Below are positions 56,131 to 64,000 of a DNA stretch of 64,000 nt, one piece after another. The notes under the pieces were generated by a model. That model made no database searches, had not been told where the DNA came from, and saw only the letters and a program-made list of their open reading frames with translations. How positions within the stretch are numbered: position 1 is the stretch's first letter; every line of letters begins with the position of its first letter. The DNA lies in NCBI RefSeq assembly GCF_011694515.1, contig NZ_CP050192.1:1511534-1575533 (forward strand). The letters run 5' to 3'. The position numbers and the translations under genes are program-made. The DNA is from Mycobacterium sp. DL592 (GTDB taxonomy: Bacteria; Actinomycetota; Actinomycetes; Mycobacteriales; Mycobacteriaceae).

Positions 56131-56161
56131 AAAAAGAGAGGGTGGCAAAATGCCACCCTCT
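56131..56161 (-). terminator. Rho-independent terminator of tRNA-Lys
   Basis: An 11-bp perfect stem (56137-56147 with 56151-56161, AGAGGGTGGCA) closes on a 3-base loop; read on the minus strand it is followed by CTTTTTG. It lies 6 bp after the tRNA. Confidence 0.88.
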
Positions 56162-56166
56162 ACCTG

Positions 56167-56239
<73 letters not shown>

Positions 56240-56406
56240 GTGAACTGCGTCGATGACTTTAACAGGCCACCCGCCGTAGTGAGAAATCCCCTCGAAGACG
56301 GCCAGATTGCCGTCGTGACGCCGCTGACCTGTGCGCTCGCCACCACTGTGCGGCTGCCCTTAGACTGGGGATTCCCAGCATTTACACAGCTAGTGAGGTA
56401 GTCCCG

Positions 56407-57627
56407 GTGATGAGGCAGGTCGGCTCGGCAACCCGGCAACGGTCGCGAGTTCGGCTGGCGGTGCTGGCTCTCATCCCCGCTCTGCTGTTCGTCCTGAGCG
56501 CATGCGGCAGCGATCCGGCGCCGGCGCCGGTCAAGGTGATCGCCGACAAGGGCACGCCCTACGGCGACCTCCTCATCCCTCAGTTGGCGGCCTCGGTCAA
56601 GGACGGAGCTGTCGACGTCCCCGTCGACAAGCCGGTCACCATCACAGCCACCGGCGGCGTACTGGGTTCGGTGACGATGGTCAACGACGCGGGCAGCGAA
56701 GTGGCCGGCCAGCTCAGTCCGGACGGCGTGACGTGGAAGACCACCGAGCCGCTGGGCTACAACAAGAGCTACACCCTCAGCGCGCGCTCGCTCGGCCTCG
56801 GCGGCGTCACCACCGAAAAGCTCACCTTCGAGACGCAGTCGCCGGAGAACCTGACGATGCCCTACCTGCTGCCCGGTGACGGCGAGGTCGTGGGTGTGGG
56901 TCAGCCGATCGCGGTGCGGTTCGACGAGAACATTCCCAGTCGGGTCGCCGCCGAGCGCGCGATCAAGGTGACCACCGACCCGCCCGTCGAGGGCGCGTTC
57001 TACTGGCTGAACAACCGTGAAGTACGTTGGCGCCCAGAGAATTACTGGAAGCCGGGCACCAAGATCGACGTCGCGGTCAACACCTACGGTGTGGATCTCG
57101 GTGACGGTCTGTTCGGCCAGGAGAACCTGAAATCGCACTTCACTATCGGCGACGAGGTGATCGCGACCGCCGACGACAACACCAAGACCCTGACGATCCG
57201 CCAGAACGGCGAGGTCATCAAGACGATGCCGATCTCGATGGGCAAGAACAGCACGCCGACCAACAACGGCGTCTACATCATCGGTGACCACTTCTCGCAC
57301 ATGATCATGGACTCGTCGACCTACGGTGTTCCGTCCAACTCGCCCAACGGATATCGCACCGAGGTCGACTTCGCCACCCAGATGTCCTACAGCGGCATCT
57401 ACGTGCACTCCGCGCCATGGTCGGTCGGCAGCCAGGGCTACTCCAACGTCAGCCACGGCTGCCTCAACGTCAGCCCGAGTAACGCGCAGTGGTTCTTCAA
57501 CAACACCAAGCGCGGCGACATCGTCGAAGTCCGCAACACCGTCGGCTCGACGTTGCCGGGTACCGACGGCCTCGGCGACTGGAACATCCCCTGGAAGCAG
57601 TGGAAAACCGGCAACGCCAACGCGTGA
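56407..57627 (+). CDS. ldtB: L,D-transpeptidase, LdtMt2 type (Rv2518c homologue)
   Basis: Lipoprotein of 406 residues (Mtb LdtB/LdtMt2 is 408) that makes 3-to-3 peptidoglycan cross-links outside the membrane and resists most penicillins. The frame opens at GTG 56407 with ATG next; GAGGTAG lies upstream. The lipobox is VLSAC. Two immunoglobulin-like domains span about 45-145 and 150-250, then the YkuD catalytic domain with [18 protein letters not shown] (catalytic Cys352, His and Ser) and a C-terminal Trp-rich tail (DWNIPWKQW). Every catalytic residue is present. Confidence 0.96.
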   Translation: MMRQVGSATRQRSRVRLAVLALIPALLFVLSACGSDPAPAPVKVIADKGTPYGDLLIPQLAASVKDGAVDVPVDKPVTITATGGVLGSVTMVNDAGSEVAGQLSPDGVTWKTTEPLGYNKSYTLSARSLGLGGVTTEKLTFETQSPENLTMPYLLPGDGEVVGVGQPIAVRFDENIPSRVAAERAIKVTTDPPVEGAFYWLNNREVRWRPENYWKPGTKIDVAVNTYGVDLGDGLFGQENLKSHFTIGDEVIATADDNTKTLTIRQNGEVIKTMPISMGKNSTPTNNGVYIIGDHFSHMIMDSSTYGVPSNSPNGYRTEVDFATQMSYSGIYVHSAPWSVGSQGYSNVSHGCLNVSPSNAQWFFNNTKRGDIVEVRNTVGSTLPGTDGLGDWNIPWKQWKTGNANA

Positions 57628-57703
57628 CTTGCGAGACTAAGCGCTCCTCGCCCTGATGGGTGTTGCGCATCGGGGATAGTGGCGTGGTCAGGACTAAGCA
57701 CAC

Positions 57704-60067
57704 TCATCGGCGGGGTTCAGCAGCACCCGCCGCGGCCTGGTTGCAGTCCTTCATCTGCCCGAAAACATCTCGGCTCGCACCGATTTCGTCATTCCGTCTC
57801 GGCGCTGATTCACTCAACCCGATCCGATCATGCAACCTGACAAGGTGTTTGGGCGCCCACCAATTCGTCTTGCCCATCAGATGCATCAATGCCGGGACGA
57901 GGATGGTTCGGATGATTGTCGCGTCAACCAAGATAGCGAGTGTCAGCCCGACACCGAACATCCGCATGAACGACACGTCTGCCGCGGCCAACGCGGCGAA
58001 TGAAATAGACATGATGACTGCGGCCGCGGTGATGACCCGTCCGGTCCGCGCCAGCCCCAGCGCCACACTTTCGTCGTTCGCCGCCGGCGTCTGGTCGGAG
58101 GCCAGCCAGTACTCCCGGATCCGCGAAACGAGGAATACCTCATAGTCCATCGAGATCCCGAATGCGATGCAGAACAACAAAACTGGCATCGCCGCCGACA
58201 GCGTTCCAGTGGCGGTGGTGCCGAAGCCGCCCAGATGGCCCTCTTGAAAAAACCATACGATCGCGCCGAAGGCGGCGGTCAGAGACACGACGTTGAGCAG
58301 TATCGCTTTGAGCGGTATCACCACACTGCCCGACAGCAGGAACAGCAGAACGAACGTGACTGCACCGATGAGGCCAAGTACGAGTGGCAGCCGTGACGTG
58401 ACCGCGTCGCCGTTGTCGCGATTGGTCTGGGCATCCCCGGTCAGAACCACTCTCGTCCCGCCCGGCGTCGGCACCTGGTGGAGCTGGTCGAGCTGACGGT
58501 TGGAGGCCGCCGAGTACAGCGGGGCGCTACTCGCGACGGTCAGGAACGCGCTGCCGTCGGCCACTCCGGTGGGTCCGGTTGCCGGACCGACCAAGGTTCC
58601 GCCGGCGAACGCACCTGCGGGCGCCGAGACCGACAACACGTTTGGCACTTGAGACAGCCGTGCCGCGTAATCTGCCAGTTCCTGATCGCCGACCCGCGCG
58701 GCATCGCGGATCACGACAGTCACGTTGTCCGCCACGTCCATGGCGAAGTCGTCCCGGATCCGGTCGCCGACCTGCCGCGCCGAAGCGGTCGTCGCCAGTA
58801 CCCGATCGTCGGGCGAGCCCCACTTGAGCCCGAGAAACGGCGTGCCGGCCAGCACGAGAACGGCGACGACGACAATGGTGATCGGCACCGAATGCCGAAT
58901 GACCACATTGGCCGATCGAAACCAGAACGAGTCTTCGACTGCCGGATCGGGGCAGGAGCGGTCTGGGATGCGATGGCGGCCGCAGCGAACCATCGCCGGC
59001 GGGAGCGCAGTTCGTTTGCGGGAACGCCAGGTGAGCCGCCTGAGGTCCAACGCATCCAGCCGCGGCCCGAAGACGACGATCGCCGCGGGAGTCACCACGA
59101 TGGCCGCGAGCGCGGCGAAGGACACCACCGCAACTCCGGCGTAGGCGAACGACTTCAGGAAGTACATCGGAAACAGTGCCATTGGCAGCATCGCCAGTCC
59201 GACCGTGACGGCAGAGAACACCACAGTCCGGCCACTGGTCACCATGGTGCGAACCAATGCGGTGTCACGCTCTTCGCCGGCAGCCAGCTCGTCACGGAAT
59301 CGGCTCACCAGCAGGAGGGTGTAGTCGATCGCTAGAGCAAGCCCCATAGCCACGCTGAGATTCAGCGCAAAGATCGATACATCGGTGAATGAAGCAACGG
59401 CCCGCAACACGGCCATCGTTCCGACGATCGCCAGGATGCCGACCATCAACGGCACCGCCGCGCACGGCAGACCGCCGAAGACCCAGACCAACACCAGGAA
59501 GCTCAGCGGAATGGCGATCGCCTCCATGCTGAGCAGATCATGCTCCGTTTGGCGGCTTATCTGTGCGTAGACCGCAGCGGGTCCGCCGAACCTCACCGTG
59601 ACGCCATCTCGGTCCTGCGTCAGCTCCTCATCGAGAGTTTCCGCGTACCGCTGCGCCGCATTGTCGTCGCCGGTGATACCAGCGATGATCAGGCCGGTCT
59701 TGCCGTCTTTGCTGATCAGCGAACCGGCCGCGTCGGAGGACACCGTCCACGGTGAGGTCACGTCGGCCACGTGGGGGGACTGTTCCAACTTCGCCACAAT
59801 GTCCGCGCCCGCGGCGCGGGCGGTGTCACTTTGGACACCGCGATCAGAGGTCACAGCGATGAGGACCTTCATGTCGCCTTGATGGAACCTGTCGGCGAGC
59901 AGCCCGTCGGCTTCGGAGGATTCCGAGGAGGGGTCGTCGAAGCCTCCAGCGGAGAGGGCCTTTCCGACGGGAATCCCGAAGATCGCTGCGACGATGGCTA
60001 ACGTCACTGCTGCCAGCAACACCCGCCGGGGAGCTGCGATCGCCAGTCGGGCAATGCGGTGCAACAC
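57704..60067 (-). CDS. MMPL-family RND transporter
   Basis: Membrane transporter of 787 residues with two repeated halves, each a large periplasmic loop and a helix bundle. The start is GTG 60067 with AAAGGG upstream. The proton-relay Asp-Tyr pairs are in LALAIDYTLLLVSRFRDEL and GISMDYEVFLVSRIREYW, in helices 4 and 10. The N-terminus ARLAIAAPRRVLL is typical of MMPL. It is smaller than most MmpL lipid exporters and lacks a long C-terminal tail, closer to the generic YdfJ-like group. Cargo unknown; no MmpS partner lies beside it. Confidence 0.9.
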   Translation of the reverse strand: MLHRIARLAIAAPRRVLLAAVTLAIVAAIFGIPVGKALSAGGFDDPSSESSEADGLLADRFHQGDMKVLIAVTSDRGVQSDTARAAGADIVAKLEQSPHVADVTSPWTVSSDAAGSLISKDGKTGLIIAGITGDDNAAQRYAETLDEELTQDRDGVTVRFGGPAAVYAQISRQTEHDLLSMEAIAIPLSFLVLVWVFGGLPCAAVPLMVGILAIVGTMAVLRAVASFTDVSIFALNLSVAMGLALAIDYTLLLVSRFRDELAAGEERDTALVRTMVTSGRTVVFSAVTVGLAMLPMALFPMYFLKSFAYAGVAVVSFAALAAIVVTPAAIVVFGPRLDALDLRRLTWRSRKRTALPPAMVRCGRHRIPDRSCPDPAVEDSFWFRSANVVIRHSVPITIVVVAVLVLAGTPFLGLKWGSPDDRVLATTASARQVGDRIRDDFAMDVADNVTVVIRDAARVGDQELADYAARLSQVPNVLSVSAPAGAFAGGTLVGPATGPTGVADGSAFLTVASSAPLYSAASNRQLDQLHQVPTPGGTRVVLTGDAQTNRDNGDAVTSRLPLVLGLIGAVTFVLLFLLSGSVVIPLKAILLNVVSLTAAFGAIVWFFQEGHLGGFGTTATGTLSAAMPVLLFCIAFGISMDYEVFLVSRIREYWLASDQTPAANDESVALGLARTGRVITAAAVIMSISFAALAAADVSFMRMFGVGLTLAILVDATIIRTILVPALMHLMGKTNWWAPKHLVRLHDRIGLSESAPRRNDEIGASRDVFGQMKDCNQAAAGAAEPRR

Positions 60068-60335
60068 CTCGCAGACCCTTTCGGTTTGAACCCGGCCAAC
60101 GTATCAGTACTTCGCAGTGTTCCGAGGCTTATGCGAGGCGGCGCCCCCGGCGCTCACAGGCAGCCGCGGCTGGCCCCATCGCCGCTCAAGTGCGTTCTCC
60201 CGGAAGCTATTCCGCCGCAGCGGGTGGCCCACTCCGGGCAGGAGTTGCTTGGGACATGCTGGGAACTCCCTGTGTTCAGCGGTGGTGCGCCGCTTCCGCA
60301 CGGTGCTCGCGCCTGGAGCCTGAGACACTTCGGAC

Positions 60336-61190
60336 ATGCCATTGCCTCCCGGTCAATACGTCTTGCGCAAGCTGCCGCACATCACCGCGCTGTTCTGGGC
60401 GCAGAAGATCTTGGCCACCACACTGGGGGAGACGGCCGGCGACTACTTCTCCCAGACCCTGGGGTTGGGCACCCTTCTCTCCGCTGGGCTGCTGCTCGCC
60501 ATCTTTCTTGTCGCGGTGACAATTCAGTTGCGCGCCAGCCGGTTTAATCCGGCGCTGTTCTGGATCGTGGTGGTCCTCACCAGTACGGCAGGCACCACGA
60601 TCTCGGACTACATCAACTACACGTCGCACCTCGGGCAGCTCGCCGGCGTGACGATCCTCGGCAGTGGACTCGCTGTGGTGATGCTGATCTGGTGGCGCAG
60701 CGGCCAGACCCTCAACGTCGAGAACGTCGCCACCCTCACCGGTGAGGTGCTGTTCTGGATCGCCGTCGTCTTCTCCAACAGCCTCGGCACCTCCACCGGC
60801 GACTACTTGGCCGGCGGCCTGGGTGCGGGCCTGCGACCCGCCGCACTGATGCTCACCGCGGCCATGCTGGTGCTGTTGGCCGCGCACTACTTCACCAACA
60901 TCAACACCATGCTGCTGTTCTGGATCGCCTTCATCCTCACTCGGCCCTGGGGCGCCGAGGTGGGGAACATCTTGAGCAGGAGCCACGATCGCGGCGGCCT
61001 GGGCTTGGGCAACGCTGGCGCCTCCGCGATCCTCATCGCCGCGTTGGTGGTGCTGGTGGTCTACCAAATCTTCGAGATCCGGCGCCATCCCCTGGCGCCG
61101 TTGCCGTTACCGATGAACCGCCGTACCGGGCAGCCGCAGCGCCCCAACGGTGCCGTCGTCACCGTCGCGGTGGACCGCCCGACGGTGTAG
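60336..61190 (+). CDS. COG4705-type multi-pass membrane protein, internally repeated
   Basis: Protein of 284 residues with about eight hydrophobic helices. Four modules begin with an FW-x-x-x-x-x-T-x-x-G/T-x-x-x-x-D/N-Y-like pattern: FWAQKILATTLGETAGDY, FWIVVVLTSTAGTTISDY, FWIAVVFSNSLGTSTGDY and FWIAFILTRPWGAEVGN. Such duplications in membrane proteins of this family suggest an internal pseudo-symmetry. The C-terminus is basic and cytoplasmic or exposed. Function unknown. The 268 bp before it contain no gene that I can support. Confidence 0.82.
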   Translation: MPLPPGQYVLRKLPHITALFWAQKILATTLGETAGDYFSQTLGLGTLLSAGLLLAIFLVAVTIQLRASRFNPALFWIVVVLTSTAGTTISDYINYTSHLGQLAGVTILGSGLAVVMLIWWRSGQTLNVENVATLTGEVLFWIAVVFSNSLGTSTGDYLAGGLGAGLRPAALMLTAAMLVLLAAHYFTNINTMLLFWIAFILTRPWGAEVGNILSRSHDRGGLGLGNAGASAILIAALVVLVVYQIFEIRRHPLAPLPLPMNRRTGQPQRPNGAVVTVAVDRPTV

Positions 61191-61233
61191 CCGCTCAGAC
61201 CGATCGGCGATGCGAGGCGGTAACGCGCCCACG

Positions 61234-61267
61234 AAAAAAGTCAGGGGCCCTCGAAAGGGCCCCTGAC
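61234..61267 (-). terminator. Rho-independent terminator of tRNA-His
   Basis: A 12-bp perfect stem (GTCAGGGGCCCT at 61240-61251 with 61256-61267) around a 4-base loop is followed in the minus direction by six T. It lies 8 bp beyond the tRNA end. Confidence 0.9.
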
Positions 61268-61275
61268 CTAGTTGG

Positions 61276-61349
61276 GGTGGCTGACGGGACTCGAACCCGC
61301 GACAGCCAGGATCACAACCTGGTGCTCTACCAACTGAACTACAGCCACC
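61276..61349 (-). tRNA. tRNA-His (anticodon GTG)
   Basis: A 74-base cloverleaf on the minus strand begins GGTGGCTGTAGTTCAG and ends CAGCCACC. The anticodon stem-loop CCAGGTTGTGATCCTGG holds GTG. The extra 5' G typical of tRNA-His pairs with C73. CCA is not encoded. Confidence 0.97.
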
Positions 61350-61376
61350 ATTGCCGGAAAACCGGCGTCGTCGATA

Positions 61377-62012
61377 CTAGCCGCTTTCGCCCTCGACAGC
61401 CGAATCGGTATCGCCGACCTTGTCAATCTCGGCCGCCGCGGCGGCGATCTCGCTGGTAGTCGGCCCCGGCAGCGGCACGAAGGCGGTCCGCCGGTAGTAC
61501 TTCAGCTCGCGGATCGACTCGCGGATATCGGCCAGCGCGCGATGCGCGAGCCCCTTCTCCGGCTGCCCGTAGTAGATCCGGGGATACCAGCGCCGGCACA
61601 GTTCCTTGATGGAACTGACGTCGATCATCCGGTAGTGCAGATACTCGTCCAGCGCGGGCATGTCCCGGCAGATGAAACCGCGGTCGGTGGCGATCGAATT
61701 CCCGGCCAGCGGCGCGGTCTTGGCCGACTTCACATGCGTGCGGATGTAGTCGAGCACCAGCTGCTCGGCGGCGGGCACGTCGATGGTCGAGGCCCGCACC
61801 TCTTCGGTAAGCCCCGACCGGTGATGCATCTTGGCGACGACTTCCACCATGCCGCCCAGTGCCTCGTCATCGGCGTGGATGACGACGTCGACGCCGTCAC
61901 CCAGGACGTTGAGGTCGGCGTCGGTCACCAGAGCAGCGATCTCGATGAGACGGTCGGTCCGCAGGTCCAGGCCCGTCATCTCGCAGTCGATCCACACCAA
62001 TTCTTCACGCAC
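61377..62012 (-). CDS. orn: Oligoribonuclease
   Basis: DnaQ-fold 3'-5' exonuclease of 211 residues that degrades 2-5-mer RNA and pGpG/pApA. I choose GTG 62012 (reads [16 protein letters not shown]), matching Mtb Orn (Rv2511); the frame is open 21 bp further. DEDDh residues: [10 protein letters not shown] (Asp, Glu), [11 protein letters not shown] (Asp) and [11 protein letters not shown] (His, Asp); [14 protein letters not shown] is shown here as [12 protein letters not shown]. It is co-oriented with tRNA-His and divergent from the HerA-like ATPase, as in Mtb. Confidence 0.96.
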   Translation of the reverse strand: MREELVWIDCEMTGLDLRTDRLIEIAALVTDADLNVLGDGVDVVIHADDEALGGMVEVVAKMHHRSGLTEEVRASTIDVPAAEQLVLDYIRTHVKSAKTAPLAGNSIATDRGFICRDMPALDEYLHYRMIDVSSIKELCRRWYPRIYYGQPEKGLAHRALADIRESIRELKYYRRTAFVPLPGPTTSEIAAAAAEIDKVGDTDSAVEGESG

Positions 62013-62126
62013 AGCGATCCACAGTAAGCCCACGGCGCATCGCGGCGCGGTTCCACCCGCCCCGGAGCTCCGATGGCAAGTAGTGTCTTACCGGCTAACA
62101 CGCAAGAAATGACGGAGGTTCGGGCC

Positions 62127-63707
62127 ATGACGAGCGAATCGACAGCGACACCTGCCCAGCAGATCGCCGCCGGCTACGCCAGCACCGGGCAGACGCTCGA
62201 CCTCGGCTCCGTCGTCGTCGACGGCGTCGTCGATCCCGCCGCGCAGGTCCGCATCCCGCTGTCGATGATGAACCGTCACGGCCTGGTGGCCGGCGCGACG
62301 GGCACCGGCAAGACCAAGACCCTTCAGGTCATCGCCGAGCAGCTCTCCGCCGCCGGCGTTCCCGTGGTGATGGCCGACATCAAGGGTGACCTCTCCGGGT
62401 TGTCCCGGCCCGGCGAAGCCAGTGAGCGCACGTCGCAGCGCGCCACGGAGACCGGCGACGACAACTGGGTCGGCGCACCGTTCCCGGTGGAGTTCCTGTC
62501 CCTGGGCACCGAAGGCATCGGGGTTCCGGTGCGCGCGACGATCTCCGCGTTCGGTCCGATCCTGCTGTCAAAGGTGTTGGGGCTCAACGCAACCCAGGAG
62601 TCGACGCTCGGGCTGATCTTCCACTGGGCCGACCAGCAGGGCCTGCCCCTGCTGGACCTGAAGGATCTGCGCTCGGTGATCACCTACCTCACCAGCGACG
62701 AGGGCAAAGAACAGCTCAAGACCATCGGTGGGGTGTCCTCGCAGACCGCGGGCGTCATCCTGCGCGCACTGGTCAACCTGCAAGCCGACGGCGGCGACAC
62801 CTTCTTCGGTGAGCCCGCCATCGACCCCGCCGACCTGTTGCGGGTCGACGCCCAGGGCCGCGGCGTGATCACGCTCTTCGAGCTGGGCGACCAGGCGGCC
62901 CGGCCGGTGATGTTCTCCACGTTCCTGATGTGGGTGCTGGCCGACCTGTTCACCTATCTGCCCGAGGTCGGCGACGTCGACAAGCCCAAGCTGGTGTTCT
63001 TCTTCGACGAGGCCCACCTGCTGTTCAACGACGCCTCCAAGGCCTTCCTGTCGCAGGTCGAACAGACTGTCAAGCTGATCCGCTCCAAGGGCGTCGGCGT
63101 CTTCTTCTGTACCCAGCTGCCCACCGACGTGCCCAACAACGTGCTCTCCCAGCTGGGCGCCCGCATCCAGCACGCGCTGCGCGCCTTCACCCCCGACGAC
63201 CAGGCGGCGCTGACCAAGACCGTCCGCACCTACCCCAAGACCCAGTTTTACGACCTGGCGACGGACCTGACCGCACTCGGCATCGGCGAGGCGATCGTCA
63301 CCGTGCTCTCCGAGCGGGGCGCCCCGACGCCGGTAGCGTGGACCCGGTTGCGCCCGCCGCAGTCGCTGATGGCCAGCATCGGCCCGGACTACATCAAGGC
63401 CAGCGCCCAGGCCAGCCCGCTGTTCCTCAAGTACGGCCAGACCATCGACCGCGAGTCGGCTTACGAGATGCTGGCAGCCAAGATGGCCCCGCCGCCCGAG
63501 GAGTCCGTGGGCACCGACCTGCCGCCGATCCTGCCGACCGGCATCGACCTTCCGCCGATGCCCGCGCCGGTTCAGAAGGCCGAGCCCGGTGTGCTCGACC
63601 AGGTGATGAACAGCCCGGCGTTCAAGAGCGCCATGCGCTCGGCGGGCACGGTCATCGGGCGCGAGATCACCCGCAGTATCTTCGGAACGGGCCGCCGGGG
63701 GCGCTAG
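62127..63707 (+). CDS. HerA-like/DUF853 P-loop ATPase (Rv2510c homologue)
   Basis: Protein of 526 residues from ATG 62127 with GGAGG upstream (an ATG 54 bp earlier is unsupported). Walker A is VAGATGTGKTKTLQVI near residue 66 and Walker B LVFFFDEAHLLF near 292; a catalytic-type Arg/Gln region FFCTQLPTDVPNNVLSQLG follows. This places it in the HerA-FtsK superfamily of hexameric DNA or protein translocases. Mtb Rv2510c has the same neighbours. The partner nuclease NurA is not nearby; the function remains unknown. Confidence 0.9.
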   Translation: MTSESTATPAQQIAAGYASTGQTLDLGSVVVDGVVDPAAQVRIPLSMMNRHGLVAGATGTGKTKTLQVIAEQLSAAGVPVVMADIKGDLSGLSRPGEASERTSQRATETGDDNWVGAPFPVEFLSLGTEGIGVPVRATISAFGPILLSKVLGLNATQESTLGLIFHWADQQGLPLLDLKDLRSVITYLTSDEGKEQLKTIGGVSSQTAGVILRALVNLQADGGDTFFGEPAIDPADLLRVDAQGRGVITLFELGDQAARPVMFSTFLMWVLADLFTYLPEVGDVDKPKLVFFFDEAHLLFNDASKAFLSQVEQTVKLIRSKGVGVFFCTQLPTDVPNNVLSQLGARIQHALRAFTPDDQAALTKTVRTYPKTQFYDLATDLTALGIGEAIVTVLSERGAPTPVAWTRLRPPQSLMASIGPDYIKASAQASPLFLKYGQTIDRESAYEMLAAKMAPPPEESVGTDLPPILPTGIDLPPMPAPVQKAEPGVLDQVMNSPAFKSAMRSAGTVIGREITRSIFGTGRRGR

Positions 63708-64000
63708 TCCCCGCCCAGCTTCTTGTACACCGCGCCGACGATCGGCGTGACGATCGACCGCGGCGCATACCCCGAAGCCACCGACATCGCCTTGGACGTC
63801 ACCCCCGGAACCACGCGCATCTTGTTGCGCTCCAAGGCATCCAGTGAAATCCGCGCCGTGTACTCGGTGTCGATCCACAGGAAGTCGGGGATCAACCGCT
63901 CCACCAATGACTGTTCGGCCGGGTCGGGCAGCTCGGTGCGCACCGGGCCGGGCGCCAGCAACGTGACGTGCACCCCGGCACTCTTGACCTCCCCGCGCAG
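63704..64000 (-). CDS. Short-chain dehydrogenase, C-terminal part (Rv2509 homologue)
   Basis: The last 98 residues of an SDR, open at the right window edge. VHVTLLAPGPVRTEL is the strand after the catalytic YxxxK, and APRSIVTPIVGAVYKKL a typical C-terminus. The Rossmann and catalytic parts lie outside. In Mtb the gene beside Rv2510c is Rv2509, a mycolate-type ketoreductase paralogue (CmrA-like reductases are relatives). Its stop overlaps the ATPase stop by 4 bp (convergent). Confidence 0.88.
   Translation of the reverse strand: MRGEVKSAGVHVTLLAPGPVRTELPDPAEQSLVERLIPDFLWIDTEYTARISLDALERNKMRVVPGVTSKAMSVASGYAPRSIVTPIVGAVYKKLGGD

Overview
The window comes from a high-GC actinobacterium, almost certainly a non-tuberculous, probably rapidly growing Mycobacterium (Mycolicibacterium). 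The reasons are a type I fatty acid synthase next to acpS, a DevR/DevS dormancy locus, a PGRS-type glycine-rich protein, an LdtMt2-type L,D-transpeptidase, and gene order shared with the M. tuberculosis (Mtb) Rv2525c-Rv2509 region. Homologies come from recognising protein sequences by eye; no database search was run.

Region 1 (1-12.2 kb) is a consolidated dormancy (DosR) cluster. On the minus strand lie acg-like nitroreductase, a phosphoribosyltransferase/erythromycin-esterase fusion (Rv2030c type), pfkB, a universal stress protein, devR and devS (cut by the left edge). On the plus strand are an Rv2004c-like kinase and a PEP synthase, followed by a convergent tgs1-type wax ester/triacylglycerol synthase. 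Matches to the DevR/DosR box lie before the Rv2030c-type gene, between acg and the Rv2004c-like gene (two), and before tgs. In Mtb these genes are spread over several loci.

Region 2 (12.2-25.4 kb) is accessory. It holds an AraC regulator divergent from a Baeyer-Villiger-type monooxygenase, which is coupled by ATGA to a secreted Gly/Asn-repeat protein; a PGRS-like protein with a Sec signal peptide instead of a PE domain; an MFS transporter with a divergent MerR regulator; and a polyamine-type ABC importer.

Region 3 (24.7-37.0 kb) is conserved core: a Tat-exported DUF1906 protein, fas, acpS and an M20 dipeptidase. Region 4 (37,041-43,472) looks like a composite transposon. An IS1182-like copy lies at the right and a 225-bp remnant of its end lies, inverted, at the left. 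The outer termini match and a GTAG direct repeat flanks the unit. It carries a beheaded P450, a TetR gene with a broken start, a small exported protein, an MgtA-type P-type ATPase and an ArsR regulator.

Region 5 (43.5-64 kb) returns to the core (bcp, DUF3618, tRNA-Lys, ldtB, tRNA-His, orn, HerA-like ATPase, SDR). It is interrupted by a decayed arsenic locus (arsR, cadI/arsI, truncated acr3), a run of oxidases with an amino acid permease, a surface-glycolipid-type cluster (methyltransferase, acyltransferase-SGNH, SGNH hydrolase), and an MMPL transporter.
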